A DNA stretch of 64,000 bases from Shewanella halifaxensis HAW-EB4 (GCF_000019185.1 NC_010334.1:1116001-1180000), one strand, 5' to 3'; shown: positions 51,796-61,995, counted from the stretch's first letter. Translations and numbers: made by a program. The notes: generated from the sequence alone by a model not told the origin.

Positions 51796-54759
51796 CTACA
51801 GTGGCCACGGCTGCTGACCATCGACGGCAACCGCCAGCAGATCTAAACTTAGGCAGTAATCCCCTGGGTTGTAGACATATATTTTCCTGTCGATAACACT
51901 GAAGTTAAAGCTTGCAACCTGATCTTTGGCCGCTTGGCTGGTAGCTAAGCCCCACATCTGATAAAGCTCACGATAATCCAGTTTAGTGGCGTAACTCATG
52001 GCCACCATTAAGAAGTCGTTATTTGAGATGTTCTTGGCTGCGTCTAGGCTAAATTGACTGAAGCCTAGCTGAGCACGCTTCTCTAGCCAAAGCTCCTCAG
52101 CGCCCTTAGCCCGTTCAAACTCTCGCAGTAAGATGTGCAATCTAGCGAGCAGATGCCAACCGTTTTCCAATGCACCGTGTTTTTGCGCTGCCACCATCAT
52201 CTGCAGCATGGTCGCCATACCGTTTGACCAGCTGGTAAGCTTAGCCTCTTGCATATAAGCGAACGGGTCAGCTTGATTCATACTCGCTTGTAGCACCGCA
52301 AACTCATCATCAATATTGAGCCCTTGGCAAGAAGGCAGTTTACCTAGCTCAGTATAAGCGCGAGACTTAGTGTAGTAGGAGTATGGGTTGGTTGATGAGT
52401 GACCGTCATGGCCATCGAAGCGCAGACGGCCTTTTTCAAGCCCGTGACCTAGTTCATGGATATCGCCATGGCCCGTCGGACTAAATGACCAGCTAGCATC
52501 ATATGGATTACCTGAGCAGCCTGCGCCGCAGGTGGCTTGGTCGGCATTCATATGCTTGACCGTGTCGAGGGTATCGATTTGCCAGCCTTGGTTCACGGCA
52601 AAATCGTTGATCTCTGCGACCTCATCGATAAAGGGTCCCTTAAAGCCTGCCAGCAGATGCGGGTAGTTATGCACCTGCGTCATGATGGCGCTTGCCATCT
52701 TCTCTGGCGTATTCCAAAGTGGCTCATGTTCCATGGTCTTTTGCATCTTATCGAGCTTGGAGTGCACCTCAAAATGCGCTGTTGCCAGCTCGCTCCAGTC
52801 ATATTGGTTTGCTGCTAAGTCCTGCATGAACTTATTGCCATCCATGCCTTCGCGCCAGTATGGGTGCAGTCCAACTTGGCTAAAGCTAAACTGCGTCGGC
52901 AGATCGGTTTGATCAAAACGGATCTGCAGCGGTCCGCCATAAGGGCTGGTGAATTTAATGGTTTCACCGGCTTTGACTTCGATATGGGTCGATTGCAGTA
53001 GTTTTGGGCGATTGTAACCGTTGCTGGCAAACTCATGGGTTGAGCCTGAGCGTAGTGTGTTGATAAACACCCAAGTGCGCACGTCACTGCTGTCACTGCG
53101 GGTCACACTCATTGTTTGCCCCGGTAGGGCGTACACGCCTACAGAGCGGAAACCTTTCTTACTCGTTAAGTTAACGGTTTGGTCAACGGCTGTGATATGG
53201 CTAAAGTCGCTGCGGCTAAAGTTACCTAAATCTTTTTGTACGGGATTAATATCGCGGAAGTTATATACGCTATGATCGGCGTAATAGGCTTTAAGGTAAT
53301 GGAGGCTATCGCTGGTGGCCACATCCATCGGGTACAGGATAGCTTGACGATAGTTGTCACCTAAAAGAATAAGCAGCTTATAGAGGGAATAGTCTGGCTG
53401 ATTAAAGATATCAAGTTTGCTTGTTTCTATCGCTTGGATATTACTACGAATACTCGCTAGAGCTGGACGGTAGTCATCGTTAAATCTAGCGTCACAATTG
53501 CTGGCGCAGTTGGCAAGATTGAAGTCGACTCGCTCATTGTCAAACAGTGTTAGCCATAGTTGCTCACTGTCGAGTGCGCTGTAGCTTTCAAGCATGGTGC
53601 TTGCAGAGCGCCAATCAGCCTTGTCTTGAGCGAAGTAGTTCCCCGGCCCGCCAGGCCCCTGCATACTAAATCCCATAGGGTTAAGCACGGTTTGGGTTAA
53701 GGGTACACTATTCCAGCTGTGTAGATGCAGATAGATCAGTGGTTGTTTATCAGCTTGTATTTGCGCGATAAGCGGCTCTACGGTCTCGATAGAGAAGAGT
53801 TCTGATGAGCCTGTTATTACCAGTTTCGCCTCGGCCAAGCAGCTTGAGAGTGTTGCTTCATCGCTACAGGTTTCAACTTGCCAATTGGGGTAATGCTCGC
53901 CAATCCAGCTATTGATGCGATTAACGGTACTACCGCCCATCAAAAACAACCTTATCTGCTTAGGCTCTGCAAGGGTTGCTTGATCTTGTTCTAACATCCA
54001 ACCGAGCAAACGCTTAAAGCTTGGTTCGAAACTGGCGTTATTGCCTTGCTGCATGCTGGAAATGATATCGGTACCAAAAGCGGCATTGCGCTGACCTGAT
54101 TTATCATTGGTGGCTGCAAAGGTCAGGCCTTTGTTGCCTGTGACGATGGCGTAAGCTTTATTTTGCGGGTAGGCATGCTCAGCGCCAGCAAGTTGGATCA
54201 TCTGTGAGTGACGACCTTGGTCATACTCCACTACGCCAGTTTGATAGATGTTGTTGATGAGTGTTTCGCCATCTGAGCGATATTGCTCAATATGAGTCAA
54301 TGCTCGCTTGGCAATTTGTGGTGAGAGGTCGGCGGCAATACTGGCATCGCCAGTTGCCATCGCGGTGCTAATTCTATCGTTGAGCTGGATAGTTACCTGA
54401 TCGCTAGCAGTTTGATTACTGCTATCGGTAACCGTTAGGCTGAGTGTTATGCTGCTGTCTTGCATGAGTGTTCTAGCATCGATAGTCACACCATCAACGC
54501 TGGCGCTTGATAGTGACACCTCCGGCCCTGAGACTTGTTGCCACTCAAATGTTGAGCTACCAGAGGCGTAGATATTCACTGTGGCCGTTAAGCTCATTAG
54601 CTTATCGTTCCATGCGGTAATCCCGCCACCAAGTTCAACACTTGGTGCTTGAGCTAAGGGCGGTGTTACGCCGCCATTATCATCGGAATCTGAATCATCA
54701 GACCCTCCGCAGGCCGATAAGCCTAGTAATATGCAACTCGACAGTAACCAAGGTTTCAT
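51796..54759 (-). CDS. M60/ImpA-type metalloprotease, lipoprotein
   Basis: Large predicted surface lipoprotein of 987 aa. The lipobox LSACGG places the acylated Cys at 17; GSDDSDSDDNGG is a flexible acidic linker. An Ig/PKD-like domain (about 40-130) is followed by an ImpA-type N-terminal region (about 150-450) and the peptidase M60 gluzincin core with H768-E-L-G-H772 in GDIHELGHGLEKG and a downstream Glu-containing segment SRAYTELGKLP. Family members cleave mucin-like O-glycoproteins. No secretion genes adjoin it. Confidence 0.9.
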   Translation of the reverse strand: MKPWLLSSCILLGLSACGGSDDSDSDDNGGVTPPLAQAPSVELGGGITAWNDKLMSLTATVNIYASGSSTFEWQQVSGPEVSLSSASVDGVTIDARTLMQDSSITLSLTVTDSSNQTASDQVTIQLNDRISTAMATGDASIAADLSPQIAKRALTHIEQYRSDGETLINNIYQTGVVEYDQGRHSQMIQLAGAEHAYPQNKAYAIVTGNKGLTFAATNDKSGQRNAAFGTDIISSMQQGNNASFEPSFKRLLGWMLEQDQATLAEPKQIRLFLMGGSTVNRINSWIGEHYPNWQVETCSDEATLSSCLAEAKLVITGSSELFSIETVEPLIAQIQADKQPLIYLHLHSWNSVPLTQTVLNPMGFSMQGPGGPGNYFAQDKADWRSASTMLESYSALDSEQLWLTLFDNERVDFNLANCASNCDARFNDDYRPALASIRSNIQAIETSKLDIFNQPDYSLYKLLILLGDNYRQAILYPMDVATSDSLHYLKAYYADHSVYNFRDINPVQKDLGNFSRSDFSHITAVDQTVNLTSKKGFRSVGVYALPGQTMSVTRSDSSDVRTWVFINTLRSGSTHEFASNGYNRPKLLQSTHIEVKAGETIKFTSPYGGPLQIRFDQTDLPTQFSFSQVGLHPYWREGMDGNKFMQDLAANQYDWSELATAHFEVHSKLDKMQKTMEHEPLWNTPEKMASAIMTQVHNYPHLLAGFKGPFIDEVAEINDFAVNQGWQIDTLDTVKHMNADQATCGAGCSGNPYDASWSFSPTGHGDIHELGHGLEKGRLRFDGHDGHSSTNPYSYYTKSRAYTELGKLPSCQGLNIDDEFAVLQASMNQADPFAYMQEAKLTSWSNGMATMLQMMVAAQKHGALENGWHLLARLHILLREFERAKGAEELWLEKRAQLGFSQFSLDAAKNISNNDFLMVAMSYATKLDYRELYQMWGLATSQAAKDQVASFNFSVIDRKIYVYNPGDYCLSLDLLAVAVDGQQPWPL

Positions 54760-55156
54760 TTTTTTAACACATATTGAGATTTGCTCACATCTTGAGTGTT
54801 TTTGATACTGAAATCAATGGATCCAGCGAATAAACCTTAATAAACAATGGGTAAGGCAGTTTGTTGACGTTGTCATCAAATTGACGTCGATTGTGACTAT
54901 TGGGGGGAGTTGAGCGAAAGCCTATAAAATAGTTTAACTCCTGCAGAGTAAGGCGACCAAGATAGCGACTCTGAGTGAAATAATCTTACTCTTGTGAGCA
55001 ATATCAATAATTTAAACACATGTTTTATATTTGAGTACCAAATTTGGACAATTTAACTATGCTGCAGCAGCAGCGTTTTACCTGTGGTAGGACGAGTGCG
55101 TTAGAGTGCTTTTGTTTTCATGATTCCATCAATACTGGTGGGGAACAGGAATTAAT
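54760..55156. other. 397-bp divergent intergenic region
   Basis: No gene seen. It lies between the divergent protease and chemoreceptor genes and must hold both promoters; I found no confident -35/-10 pair or operator. TTGACG elements at about 54876 and 54891 are candidate -35 boxes without clear -10 partners. Confidence 0.4.
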
Positions 55157-56878
55157 ATGTCTGTATTAATCGAACAGTTAGGGCAAGATGAGGTTCGCCA
55201 ATCTCATCAATCACAGTCCGGCTTTATCTCGCTTTTTAAATCGGTACGATTTCAACTTAAATTCATCGTATTTCTGACCGTAATATCATTTTTATTCTTA
55301 GGCTATAAAGGCATTACCGGTATGCAAGATGCCGGGGAGTCGATAGGCGAGCTGCATGCCCAAGGTATGCAGCATAGTATTCGTGCGGGTAAGGTACTTA
55401 ATGAACTCGCAATTGCACGTAGCGAACTGTTATTGGCATTTCAGCATGACCCAAGTAGTCAATTTTCTGAAATGCATAATCACCCACTGACGTTACATAT
55501 TTCGCAGGCTCAAGCGGCAATCGCCCAGCTGCATAACATCATAGATAATGAGATCTTAGGAGCAAACTTAGATAATGAAGAGCGCCTGCAAGTTAACCGT
55601 TTAAAGAGCCTGCTCGACAAGGTGGTTGCTCTGGGATTCACGCCAACCATCGATGCCTTACAGCGAGGCGAATATGAAGCGGCAAACCGAGTATTACTGA
55701 CCCAGATTAACCCGCTTTTTAAGAGCATTACTGCCGAAGCGCAATCATTCTTAGATCTGCAGGTTGCAGGCGGTGAAGAGACTTATATAGGGTTTAATCA
55801 AGATATGCGAGTGTATATCTTGCTGGTAGCGATCTTCTCGAGTGTTTGTATGCTGGTGATCAGCATTAGCTCATCGTTAATCGTTCGCCGTATGGGTAAG
55901 GCGATGACAGAGATTGAGATGACGGCCAACGATATTGCCAATGGCGATCTGACAAAACGCATCGTGATTAGTGGTGATGATGAGTTTACTCATATCGCTG
56001 ATTACGTTAATCGGATAGCAGCAAGATTTCAGCATGCGGTGCAAAACACCCATGAATCGACCTCACGTTTAGCCAGTGCGGCCGAAGAGAACTCAGTGGT
56101 ATCGACGCAGACTCAACGTAATGTGGTTGAGCAGCAACAGCAAACTCAGCAGATCGCCGCTGCGATTCATCAGTTTACTGCGACTGTGAGAGAGGTGGCG
56201 CAAAGCGCAGAAGCAGCAGCAAGTTCGTCGTTAGAGGCTAACGATGCGGCGCATCACGGTCAGGCTGTTGTCGATGAGAGTATCTCGGTGATTGAGACTC
56301 TATCTACCGAGATGGATGGTGCGACAGAAGCGATGCAGTTATTGTCTAAGTCTTCCGATGAGATTGGCTCAGTCGTTGATGTTATTCAGGGGATCTCGCA
56401 GCAAACTAACTTACTTGCCTTAAATGCGGCAATTGAAGCTGCGCGTGCTGGTGAGCAGGGTAGAGGTTTTGCCGTAGTGGCCGATGAGGTTCGCTCGCTT
56501 GCCAAACGCACCCAAGACTCGACAGAGGAAATTCAACAAATGATCCAACGTCTACAGCAAGGTGCACGTGACTCAATGTTGATGATGGAGCGCGGTACAG
56601 AGCAAGCTAAATTAAGCGTGGAGAAATCGGCGCAAGCTGGCGCTGCTTTATTGCAAATTATGACCAGCATCGAACAGATCAATGCGTTGAATACTCAGAT
56701 AGCGACGGCGTCAGAAGAGCAGAGCTTAGTCACGGAAGAGATCAATCGTAATATCATCAATATTAGCGATATTTCGGATCAAACCGCTGCAGGTGCTGAG
56801 CAAACACAAGCCGCCACCCATGAGTTAGCTCAGCTTGCTGAAAGTATGCAGCAAGAGATCGCCTACTACCGAGTGTGA
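55157..56878 (+). CDS. Methyl-accepting chemotaxis protein
   Basis: Chemoreceptor of 573 aa. An N-terminal 30-residue cytoplasmic tail precedes TM1 (about 32-50), a helical periplasmic region of about 160 residues resembling a four-helix-bundle sensor, TM2 (about 214-236), HAMP and the signalling hairpin GISQQTNLLALNAAIEAARA. AGGA precedes the ATG. The long N-terminal tail before TM1 is unusual. No che genes are near. Ligand unknown. Confidence 0.92.
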   Translation: MSVLIEQLGQDEVRQSHQSQSGFISLFKSVRFQLKFIVFLTVISFLFLGYKGITGMQDAGESIGELHAQGMQHSIRAGKVLNELAIARSELLLAFQHDPSSQFSEMHNHPLTLHISQAQAAIAQLHNIIDNEILGANLDNEERLQVNRLKSLLDKVVALGFTPTIDALQRGEYEAANRVLLTQINPLFKSITAEAQSFLDLQVAGGEETYIGFNQDMRVYILLVAIFSSVCMLVISISSSLIVRRMGKAMTEIEMTANDIANGDLTKRIVISGDDEFTHIADYVNRIAARFQHAVQNTHESTSRLASAAEENSVVSTQTQRNVVEQQQQTQQIAAAIHQFTATVREVAQSAEAAASSSLEANDAAHHGQAVVDESISVIETLSTEMDGATEAMQLLSKSSDEIGSVVDVIQGISQQTNLLALNAAIEAARAGEQGRGFAVVADEVRSLAKRTQDSTEEIQQMIQRLQQGARDSMLMMERGTEQAKLSVEKSAQAGAALLQIMTSIEQINALNTQIATASEEQSLVTEEINRNIINISDISDQTAAGAEQTQAATHELAQLAESMQQEIAYYRV

Positions 56879-56899
56879 TTTTAGTGCTTATACCTATGC

Positions 56900-56936
56900 C
56901 TAGAGCCTAGAGGCTAGAGGCTAGAGGCTAGAGGCT
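56900..56936. repeat. Heptanucleotide tandem repeat (CTAGAGG)n
   Basis: Five units of 7 bp (CTAGAGC once, then CTAGAGG four times) between the chemoreceptor stop and its terminator. It is non-coding and could vary in copy number by slippage. Confidence 0.9.
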
Positions 56937-56950
56937 GAAATTGAGATAAC

Positions 56951-56980
56951 AAAAAGGGCTGTCGATGACAGCCCTTTTTT
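56951..56980. terminator. Bidirectional terminator between the chemoreceptor and valS
   Basis: AAAAAGGGCTGTC-GAT-GACAGCCCTTTTTT, a near-perfect hairpin with A and T tracts. Confidence 0.95.
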
Positions 56981-57013
56981 ATGGGATAACTTCGAGGCTA
57001 CCAGCCTTTCAGT

Positions 57014-59929
57014 TTAACCTTCTAACTTAGCCAGCTCAGCTTTTTGCTCAGTTAGCTTGTCCATATCGCGCTGGTATTCAGCTTGCTTAGCACGCTCTTT
57101 TTCAATTACGGCAGCAGGAGCTTTAGCAACGAAACCTTGGTTAGATAGCTTACCTTCGATACGCGCAAATTCAGCTGCCGCTTTCTCGAGTAATTTGTCG
57201 ATACGGGCGACTTCTTTAGCCACATCGATAAGGCCTGCCATTGGGATCAACAGCTCCATATCGCCAATCAGCTGTGTGGTCGACATCGGCGCAACATCAT
57301 CTTCAGACATAATGGTGATCGTCTCAAGTTTTGCCAGTGTAGTGAAGAATATCTGGTTCGCTTCAAGACGTGCTCTGTCTTTGTAGCTCACGCCACGTAG
57401 CAATGCATTAAGCGGCTTAGATGGCGCGATGTTAAGCTCGGCGCGGATGTTACGTACCGCAGTGATCACTTGCTTAACCCACTCTAGATCTTCCATTGCC
57501 ACAGCATCAACTTTATCAGCTTGATACTCTGGGAAGGCGGCCAACATCAATGTGTCACCCTCAACACCTGCTAATGGCTGAACGCGCTTCCAGATAGTCT
57601 CTGTTAGATAAGGCATCATTGGGTGCATCAGACGCTGCATCTGCTCAAGCACGTTAACCAACGTATGGCGTGTACCACGAAGCTGAGCTTCAGTGCCGCT
57701 TTGCATCACTGGCTTAGTTAGCTCTAAGTACCAATCACAGAACTGGTTCCAAGTGAACTCGTAAATAGTGTTAGCCGCTAGGTCGAAACGGTAGTTCGCC
57801 ATGTGCTCGTCATAGGCTTTAACGGTTTCATTGAACAGACCGATAATCCAGCGATCGGCAATCGACAGTTCCATCTCGCCCGGCTTGCCGTCAACAAGAA
57901 TTTGACCGCAATCTAAGGCTTCGCCAATTGCATCGTCGCTAGCGCCTTCAACTTGCACTTCTGTGTTCATTAACACGTAGCGTGACGCGTTCCAGATCTT
58001 GTTACAGAAGCTGCGGTAGCCGTCTAGGCGTTTCATGTCCCAGTTGATATCACGGCCAGTTGATGCCATAGATGCCAAAGTAAAGCGTAGTGCGTCAGTG
58101 CCGTGTGGTTCAATGCCATCGCTAAACTCTTTACGAGTGCTCTTTTCAATCTTAGCGGCAAGCTGTGGCTGCATCATGTTGCCAGTACGCTTAGTCACTA
58201 GTGACTCAAGATCGATACCGTCAATCATGTCTAGTGGGTCAAGTACGTTGCCCTTAGACTTAGACATCTTGTTACCCGCTTCATCACGGATAAGACCTGT
58301 CACGTATACCGTCTTGAACGGCACTTGTGGCTTACCGTTTTCATCTTTGATGAAATGCATGGTCATCATGATCATGCGGGCAACCCAGAAGAAGATGATG
58401 TCAAAACCAGTTACCAACACATCAGTTGGGTGGAAGGCTTTAAGCTCAGCAGTATCTTCAGGCCAGCCTAGTGTCGAGAAAGTCCACAATGCAGAGCTGA
58501 ACCAAGTATCGAGTACATCGGCGTCTTGGCGAAGTACCACTGAATCGTCAAGCTTGTGTTTAGCACGCACTTCCGCTTCATCACGGCCAACATAAACTTT
58601 ACCGGCTTCGTCGTACCAAGCTGGGATACGGTGACCCCACCAAAGCTGACGTGAAATACACCAGTCTTGAATGTCGCGCATCCAAGAGTTGTACATGTTT
58701 TCGTACTGCTGAGGTACAAACTTGATGTCACCGTTTTCAACGGCTTCCATCGCAGTCTTTGCCATAGGTGCTACGGCAACATACCACTGGTCTGTTAGTA
58801 ATGGCTCGATTACTACACCAGAGCGATCACCGTAAGGTACTTTCAATCCGTGTGGATCGATTTTGCCAAGTAGGCCTAAGGTTTCAAACTCTTCAACAAT
58901 GGCGGTACGCGCCTTGAAGCGATCAAGACCGGCGTAACGCTCAGGTAGGCTATTATCTAGGTCGTTGTTTGCAGTACCATCGGTGTTAACCACTTCGGCG
59001 CTTGAACGAATTGCCGCGTCGATAGTTAAGATGTTGTACATAGGCAATGCGTGACGCTTACCGACTTCATAGTCGTTAAAGTCATGCGCTGGGGTGATTT
59101 TCACACAACCTGTACCGAATTCAATATCAACATAATCGTCAGCAACGATTGGGATAAGACGGTTTACGATTGGCAATAAAATGAATTTACCAATCAAAGA
59201 TTGGTAGCGCTCATCGTCAGGATGAACCGCAACTGCACTGTCACCTAGCATGGTTTCAGGACGCGTAGTGGCCACTTCTAGGTAATCTTTACCATCGGCT
59301 GTTAGAGCACCATCGGCAAGTGGATAGCGGAAGTGCCACATGCTGCCTTGCTTTTCTTTGTTCTCAACTTCTAAGTCAGAGATAGCAGTGTGCAGGGCTG
59401 GATCCCAGTTCACTAGGCGCTTACCACGGTAGATAAGGTCATCTTCGTACAAGCGTACAAACACTTCTTGTACCGCTTCAGACATGCCTTCGTCCATGGT
59501 GAAACGCTCACGATCCCAATCTACAGATGCGCCAAGACGACGTAGCTGCTTAGTGATAGTGCCACCAGATTGCTCTTTCCAGTCCCAGATACGGTCGATG
59601 AAGTTTTCACGGCCAAGATCGTGGCGGCTTAGCCCTTCTTCCGCTGCTACTTTACGCTCAACCAGCATCTGTGTGGCAATACCCGCGTGGTCAGTACCGA
59701 CCTGCCAAAGGGTGTTCTTACCCTTCATGCGCTGGTAACGGGTTAACGTATCCATGATGGTATCTTGGAAGGCGTGGCCCATGTGCAAGCTGCCCGTCAC
59801 GTTTGGTGGCGGGATCATGATGCAATAGTTGCCTTGAGACTCATCGCCGTGTGGCTTGAAGTAACCTTTCTCTTCCCAGTTTTGGTAAAGAGACTGTTCT
59901 ATAGACTGCGGGTTATATGTTTTTTCCAT
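57014..59929 (-). CDS. valS: Valyl-tRNA synthetase
   Basis: Class I aminoacyl-tRNA synthetase that charges tRNA-Val. The HIGH-type motif is SLHMGH near residues 47-52 and the second is NKMSKSKG near 553-560. The long connective editing domain lies between. The C-terminal coiled coil (last 80 residues, VAKEVARIDKLLEKAAAEF and onward) is typical of ValS. Length is 971 aa, slightly above E. coli's 951. It is 19 bp downstream of holC on the minus strand. Confidence 0.97.
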   Translation of the reverse strand: MEKTYNPQSIEQSLYQNWEEKGYFKPHGDESQGNYCIMIPPPNVTGSLHMGHAFQDTIMDTLTRYQRMKGKNTLWQVGTDHAGIATQMLVERKVAAEEGLSRHDLGRENFIDRIWDWKEQSGGTITKQLRRLGASVDWDRERFTMDEGMSEAVQEVFVRLYEDDLIYRGKRLVNWDPALHTAISDLEVENKEKQGSMWHFRYPLADGALTADGKDYLEVATTRPETMLGDSAVAVHPDDERYQSLIGKFILLPIVNRLIPIVADDYVDIEFGTGCVKITPAHDFNDYEVGKRHALPMYNILTIDAAIRSSAEVVNTDGTANNDLDNSLPERYAGLDRFKARTAIVEEFETLGLLGKIDPHGLKVPYGDRSGVVIEPLLTDQWYVAVAPMAKTAMEAVENGDIKFVPQQYENMYNSWMRDIQDWCISRQLWWGHRIPAWYDEAGKVYVGRDEAEVRAKHKLDDSVVLRQDADVLDTWFSSALWTFSTLGWPEDTAELKAFHPTDVLVTGFDIIFFWVARMIMMTMHFIKDENGKPQVPFKTVYVTGLIRDEAGNKMSKSKGNVLDPLDMIDGIDLESLVTKRTGNMMQPQLAAKIEKSTRKEFSDGIEPHGTDALRFTLASMASTGRDINWDMKRLDGYRSFCNKIWNASRYVLMNTEVQVEGASDDAIGEALDCGQILVDGKPGEMELSIADRWIIGLFNETVKAYDEHMANYRFDLAANTIYEFTWNQFCDWYLELTKPVMQSGTEAQLRGTRHTLVNVLEQMQRLMHPMMPYLTETIWKRVQPLAGVEGDTLMLAAFPEYQADKVDAVAMEDLEWVKQVITAVRNIRAELNIAPSKPLNALLRGVSYKDRARLEANQIFFTTLAKLETITIMSEDDVAPMSTTQLIGDMELLIPMAGLIDVAKEVARIDKLLEKAAAEFARIEGKLSNQGFVAKAPAAVIEKERAKQAEYQRDMDKLTEQKAELAKLEG

Positions 59930-59948
59930 GGGGCGTGTTTATCTCAAA

Positions 59949-60452
59949 CTAAAAATTAATAGGTTGTGTTGCTATATCTTGGGTGCTTAATGCAATTCCA
60001 AGTGCGCGATACTGCCGATAGCGATCGCGAGCAATCGCTTTATGGCTATCGTCGTTGGCAACGAAATCGATAATCTGTCCAAAGTTTACCGCAAATTGCG
60101 GCACTTGGTCTGCAAGATTAATAAGAAGATGACGTTTTTTGTTGGCGCCAAGTCTATCAAAGCCAATTTCTACCGGTGCACCGCCTAATGGGCCTTCACC
60201 TTTAAGGTTGTGGGGCACAAATGATTGCGGTTCAAATTGCCAGAGAAGCTCATCAACGGCATAAGCTTGCTGTTGATCTTGGCAATGAATATAAACGAGC
60301 TCATGTGCGGTAAACGCTCGCTCGGCCAATTGGCAGGCAAGCAGGTACACTTGCTCTAACGCTGTTTTAGGCGCATTGGATGCTCGATTAACGTCCTTTG
60401 GCATCAGATAAAACTGGGCTTGCGACTGGCTTGACGATTGGCTCGTAAACAT
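59949..60452 (-). CDS. holC: DNA polymerase III subunit chi
   Basis: Chi subunit of the clamp-loader complex, binding SSB. The family segment SFVPHNLKGEGPLGGAPVEI is near residues 81-100 and FGQIIDFVANDD near 127-138. At 167 aa it is about 20 residues longer than E. coli HolC, with a Ser/Gln-rich N-terminal extension (MFTSQSSSQSQAQ) before the usual FYL strand. It is cotranscribed with valS. The gene pepA, often upstream of holC, is absent here, and a helicase gene is divergent instead. Confidence 0.93.
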   Translation of the reverse strand: MFTSQSSSQSQAQFYLMPKDVNRASNAPKTALEQVYLLACQLAERAFTAHELVYIHCQDQQQAYAVDELLWQFEPQSFVPHNLKGEGPLGGAPVEIGFDRLGANKKRHLLINLADQVPQFAVNFGQIIDFVANDDSHKAIARDRYRQYRALGIALSTQDIATQPINF

Positions 60453-60680
60453 AGTTTGCTAATGGCTTGGCTTTTTGGCTGACGAAAGAGGAGATTTTAC
60501 ACTAAAAGTAGGTCAGAGATCAGCCTATAATCACCGATTTATTTATGCTCGGATCCGCAGCAGCTTAAATCATTGCGGTAAGCGGATTTTTAGGAGTGAA
60601 TTTGGGCTTTGCAGTGGCTATTTTACTATTGCGCTGCCTGCGGTTAAACTTCGCGTCTGTTCTGCTACCAGCCTGCTACC

Positions 60681-61922
60681 ATGAATTTTACTGACCTTAA
60701 GCTTTCAGCCACAATTGTTGACCACTTACCTGCTAATTTGACTGCTGCAACCGAAATACAAGGGTTAGCGATACCTGAAGTATTAGCGGGAAGAGATCTG
60801 CTTGCATTGGCGCAAACGGGCAGCGGTAAAACCTATGCCTTTGGCCTGCCACTGCTGCAAACTATCATCAATGATGCTGTCGAGTCGCGGGAAGTTAAGG
60901 CGCTAGTTCTGGTTCCAACTCGGGAGCTGGCACTGCAAGTCGCTGAGGCGCTTAAGCTGGTGTCGGCTAGCACAGAGATAACCGTATTATGCGGTGGAGT
61001 CGATAAGGCTGAGCAACTTAAAGAGCTTGAGCAAGGCCCTCAACTTATCGTGGCGACACCTGGACGACTGCTGGACTTGTTGCGTCAGCAACAGCTCTCA
61101 CTTAAGTCGGTAAAACAGCTGGTGCTCGATGAAGCGGATAGGCTGATGGAAATGGGCTTTTGGCCTGACATCGAACGTATACTTGAGTTTGTGCCCGCTA
61201 AACGCCAAACCTTATTGTTTTCGGCAACCCTTGCGCCAGAACTTAATGACAAGGCGCTTAAGCTATTACATAACCCCAAAAAGATTGCTGCCCAAGCGGT
61301 TAATAGTGTGGTGGCGGATATCAATGAGTCGCTTTACATAGTTAACAAGGGCGATAAGGCGAGGGCATTAATTGCCTTAATAAAACAGCATAAGTGGTCA
61401 CAGGTATTGGTGTTTATTAATGGACGAGATGACGCCGATAAACTCGCCAAGAGGTTAGTTAAAGCGGATATTAATGCGATGGCCTTACATGGTGATAAAG
61501 AGCATCAGCAAAGACAACAAACACTGGAGGCCTTTAAGGCCTGTGAGCTGCAGGTGTTAGTGACTACTGACTTGTTGTCTCGTGGCATTCATATCGATGC
61601 ACTGCCTGTGGTGATCAATATCGACTTGCCAAGTAGTGCTCCAGTCTATGTGCACCGCATTGGCCGCACCGCGAGAGCAGGCGATAACGGCATAGCGATA
61701 TCGCTGGTGTGTCATGGTGAGGCTGATAACCTAAAGGCGATTCAGCTGTTAACTGGGCGAGAGCTTGAACTTGAGGCTCTTGGCGGGTTTGAGGTGACGG
61801 ATCAGCCGTCATCGGGTGAGAGAAAAAGGGCTCCACGGGACAAGAAGGCAAACAGGCGCAGCCAGAATAAGCGCAGCGCCAAAGACTTTGCCGCTAAACG
61901 GACAAAATTTCCCGCTAAATAA
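60681..61922 (+). CDS. DEAD-box ATP-dependent RNA helicase
   Basis: RNA helicase of 413 aa. Q motif upstream of Walker A AQTGSGKT (44-51); PTRELA, TPGRLLDLL, DEADRLMEMGF (near 150), SAT, and HRIGRTARAG (near 335) are all present. The C-terminal tail (380-413) is strongly basic (KRAPRDKKANRRSQNKRSAKD), as in RhlE/SrmB-type helicases, and would bind RNA. No clear ribosome site precedes the ATG, but the frame has no better start. Specific subtype not decided. Confidence 0.93.
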   Translation: MNFTDLKLSATIVDHLPANLTAATEIQGLAIPEVLAGRDLLALAQTGSGKTYAFGLPLLQTIINDAVESREVKALVLVPTRELALQVAEALKLVSASTEITVLCGGVDKAEQLKELEQGPQLIVATPGRLLDLLRQQQLSLKSVKQLVLDEADRLMEMGFWPDIERILEFVPAKRQTLLFSATLAPELNDKALKLLHNPKKIAAQAVNSVVADINESLYIVNKGDKARALIALIKQHKWSQVLVFINGRDDADKLAKRLVKADINAMALHGDKEHQQRQQTLEAFKACELQVLVTTDLLSRGIHIDALPVVINIDLPSSAPVYVHRIGRTARAGDNGIAISLVCHGEADNLKAIQLLTGRELELEALGGFEVTDQPSSGERKRAPRDKKANRRSQNKRSAKDFAAKRTKFPAK

Positions 61923-61995
61923 TCAGTTTAAAATAGCGGTCTAGATTGGAAAATAGGACTCCCTTGTCGCGGTTGTTTTTAATCATCGGCAAGGC

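Noticed and set aside
56900..56936. Possible CRISPR-like array
   Set aside because: Units are 7 bp with no spacers; it is a simple tandem repeat.
58035..58595. 186-codon frame antisense to valS
   Set aside because: Long but antisense to a highly conserved synthetase, Ser-rich and without a ribosome site.
60475..60684. 69-codon frame upstream of the DEAD-box helicase
   Set aside because: Overlaps the helicase start and the promoter gap, with no conserved features.
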